From assembly GCA_003242255.1 (NCBI GenBank), contig QGUT01000030.1:1-14331 (forward strand): a DNA stretch of 14,331 nucleotides, read 5' to 3'. Positions 13,801 through 14,331 of the stretch are shown here, piece after piece (position 1 is the first letter of the stretch; the number at the start of each line of letters is the position of its first letter). The position numbers and the translations under genes are program-made. The notes under the pieces are model-generated. The model was not told the origin of the DNA. It made no database searches and saw nothing but the letters and a program-made list of their open reading frames with translations. The stretch comes from Bacillota bacterium (GTDB lineage Bacteria > Bacillota > Thermosediminibacteria > Thermosediminibacterales > Thermosediminibacteraceae).

Positions 13801-14331
13801 AAATCGGATTTTGTCTCAGGAAGAAATTAACGAACTCCTGGCCAAATCCTTTCCCCAAAAAGGCGGGGGGGAAGACCTGAGCCAGGAGGAAAAGGATACC
13901 TTAGGAGAAATAGGGAATATATCGATAGGCACGTCGGCTACAACCCTTTATACCTTATTGAGGAACAGAGTCGTCATTACCACCCCGAATGTAACCGTAA
14001 CCACCATCGATGAATTGCAAAAGAAGTTTACTATTCCCTTTATAGCTGTAATGGTAGACTACACTGAAGGCATCGAAGGAAGCACCATCCTTATTATAAA
14101 AGAAGACGACGCTAAAATTATAGCCGACTTGATGATGGGCGGAGATGGCACCAACACCGACGTGGAATTGGATGAACTGAGACTTAGCGCCGTAGGCGAA
14201 GCCATGAATCAGATGATGGGATCTTCGGCCACTTCCTTATCTACGATGTTGAAGAGGAATATCAACATCTCTCCTCCCAGACTCAAGCGGGTAAGATTCG
14301 GCGTTGAGTCGTTAAGGATTATTTTTAGAAA
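13790..14331 (+). CDS. fliY: Flagellar motor switch phosphatase FliY, truncated by the window end
   Basis: FliY is the Gram-positive FliN-type switch protein that also dephosphorylates CheY-P. About 180 codons are visible and the frame remains open at the window edge. Residues 8-17 (LSQEEINELL) resemble the CheY-binding peptide of FliM. Two CheC-type phosphatase motifs are present: E40-x2-N43 in LGEIGNISIG and E137-x2-N140 in VGEAMNQMMG, both intact. The expected C-terminal FliN/SpoA domain lies beyond the window. ATG 13790 and ATG 13793 are both possible; AAAGGG (13775-13780) is 9 nt before the first. The close match to Bacillus FliY includes YTEG (91-94) and IIADLMMGGDG (110-120). Confidence 0.95.
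   Translation, partial: MMDENRILSQEEINELLAKSFPQKGGGEDLSQEEKDTLGEIGNISIGTSATTLYTLLRNRVVITTPNVTVTTIDELQKKFTIPFIAVMVDYTEGIEGSTILIIKEDDAKIIADLMMGGDGTNTDVELDELRLSAVGEAMNQMMGSSATSLSTMLKRNINISPPRLKRVRFGVESLRIIFR

Overview
This window is one long forward-strand flagellar operon from a Gram-positive bacterium of the class Clostridia. A thermophilic relative of the Thermoanaerobacterales is my best guess, from gene order and protein style only. The pointers to Clostridia are the order flgB-flgC-fliE-fliF-fliG-fliH-fliI-fliJ-ylxF-fliK-flgD-(flagellar operon protein)-flgE-swrD/flbD-motA-motB-fliL-fliM-fliY, a CheC-type FliY as switch protein, strong GGAGG ribosome sites and many TTG starts. All 18 complete genes and one truncated gene lie on the + strand. 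No RNA genes, mobile elements, CRISPR arrays or pseudogenes were seen.

Region 1-218 is the only real non-coding stretch. It holds a tandem 7-bp direct repeat (31-45), a perfect extended -10 hexamer (67-75) that would start transcription near 82, and a leader of about 137 nt with a possible bulged hairpin. Region 219-2960 encodes the proximal rod (FlgB, FlgC), the rod-MS ring junction (FliE) and the MS ring (FliF). Region 2973-6513 encodes the switch protein FliG and the export ATPase complex FliH-FliI-FliJ. Region 6518-10559 covers the hook: a membrane coiled-coil protein of the YlxF/MotE type, hook-length control (FliK), the hook cap (FlgD), an uncharacterised flagellar operon protein and the hook subunit (FlgE). 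A 10-bp GC-only-but-one hairpin without a T tract separates flgE from the motor genes. Region 10617-14331 encodes motor function: SwrD/FlbD, the stator MotA/MotB, FliL, and the switch proteins FliM and FliY (FliY cut by the window end).

The genes follow the order of assembly: base and switch, export apparatus, hook, then stator and switch/chemotaxis interface. Gaps are short and several junctions overlap by 8-14 nt, which suggests translational coupling. Several starts were placed inside the longest open frames because the ribosome site decides them: fliK, ylxF, swrD, motA, motB and fliL.

I do not see a wholly new system here. The items most worth following up are the uncharacterised protein at 8807-9193, the YlxF/MotE-like protein, the PomB/MotS-like look of the stator, the hairpin after flgE and the promoter/leader architecture.
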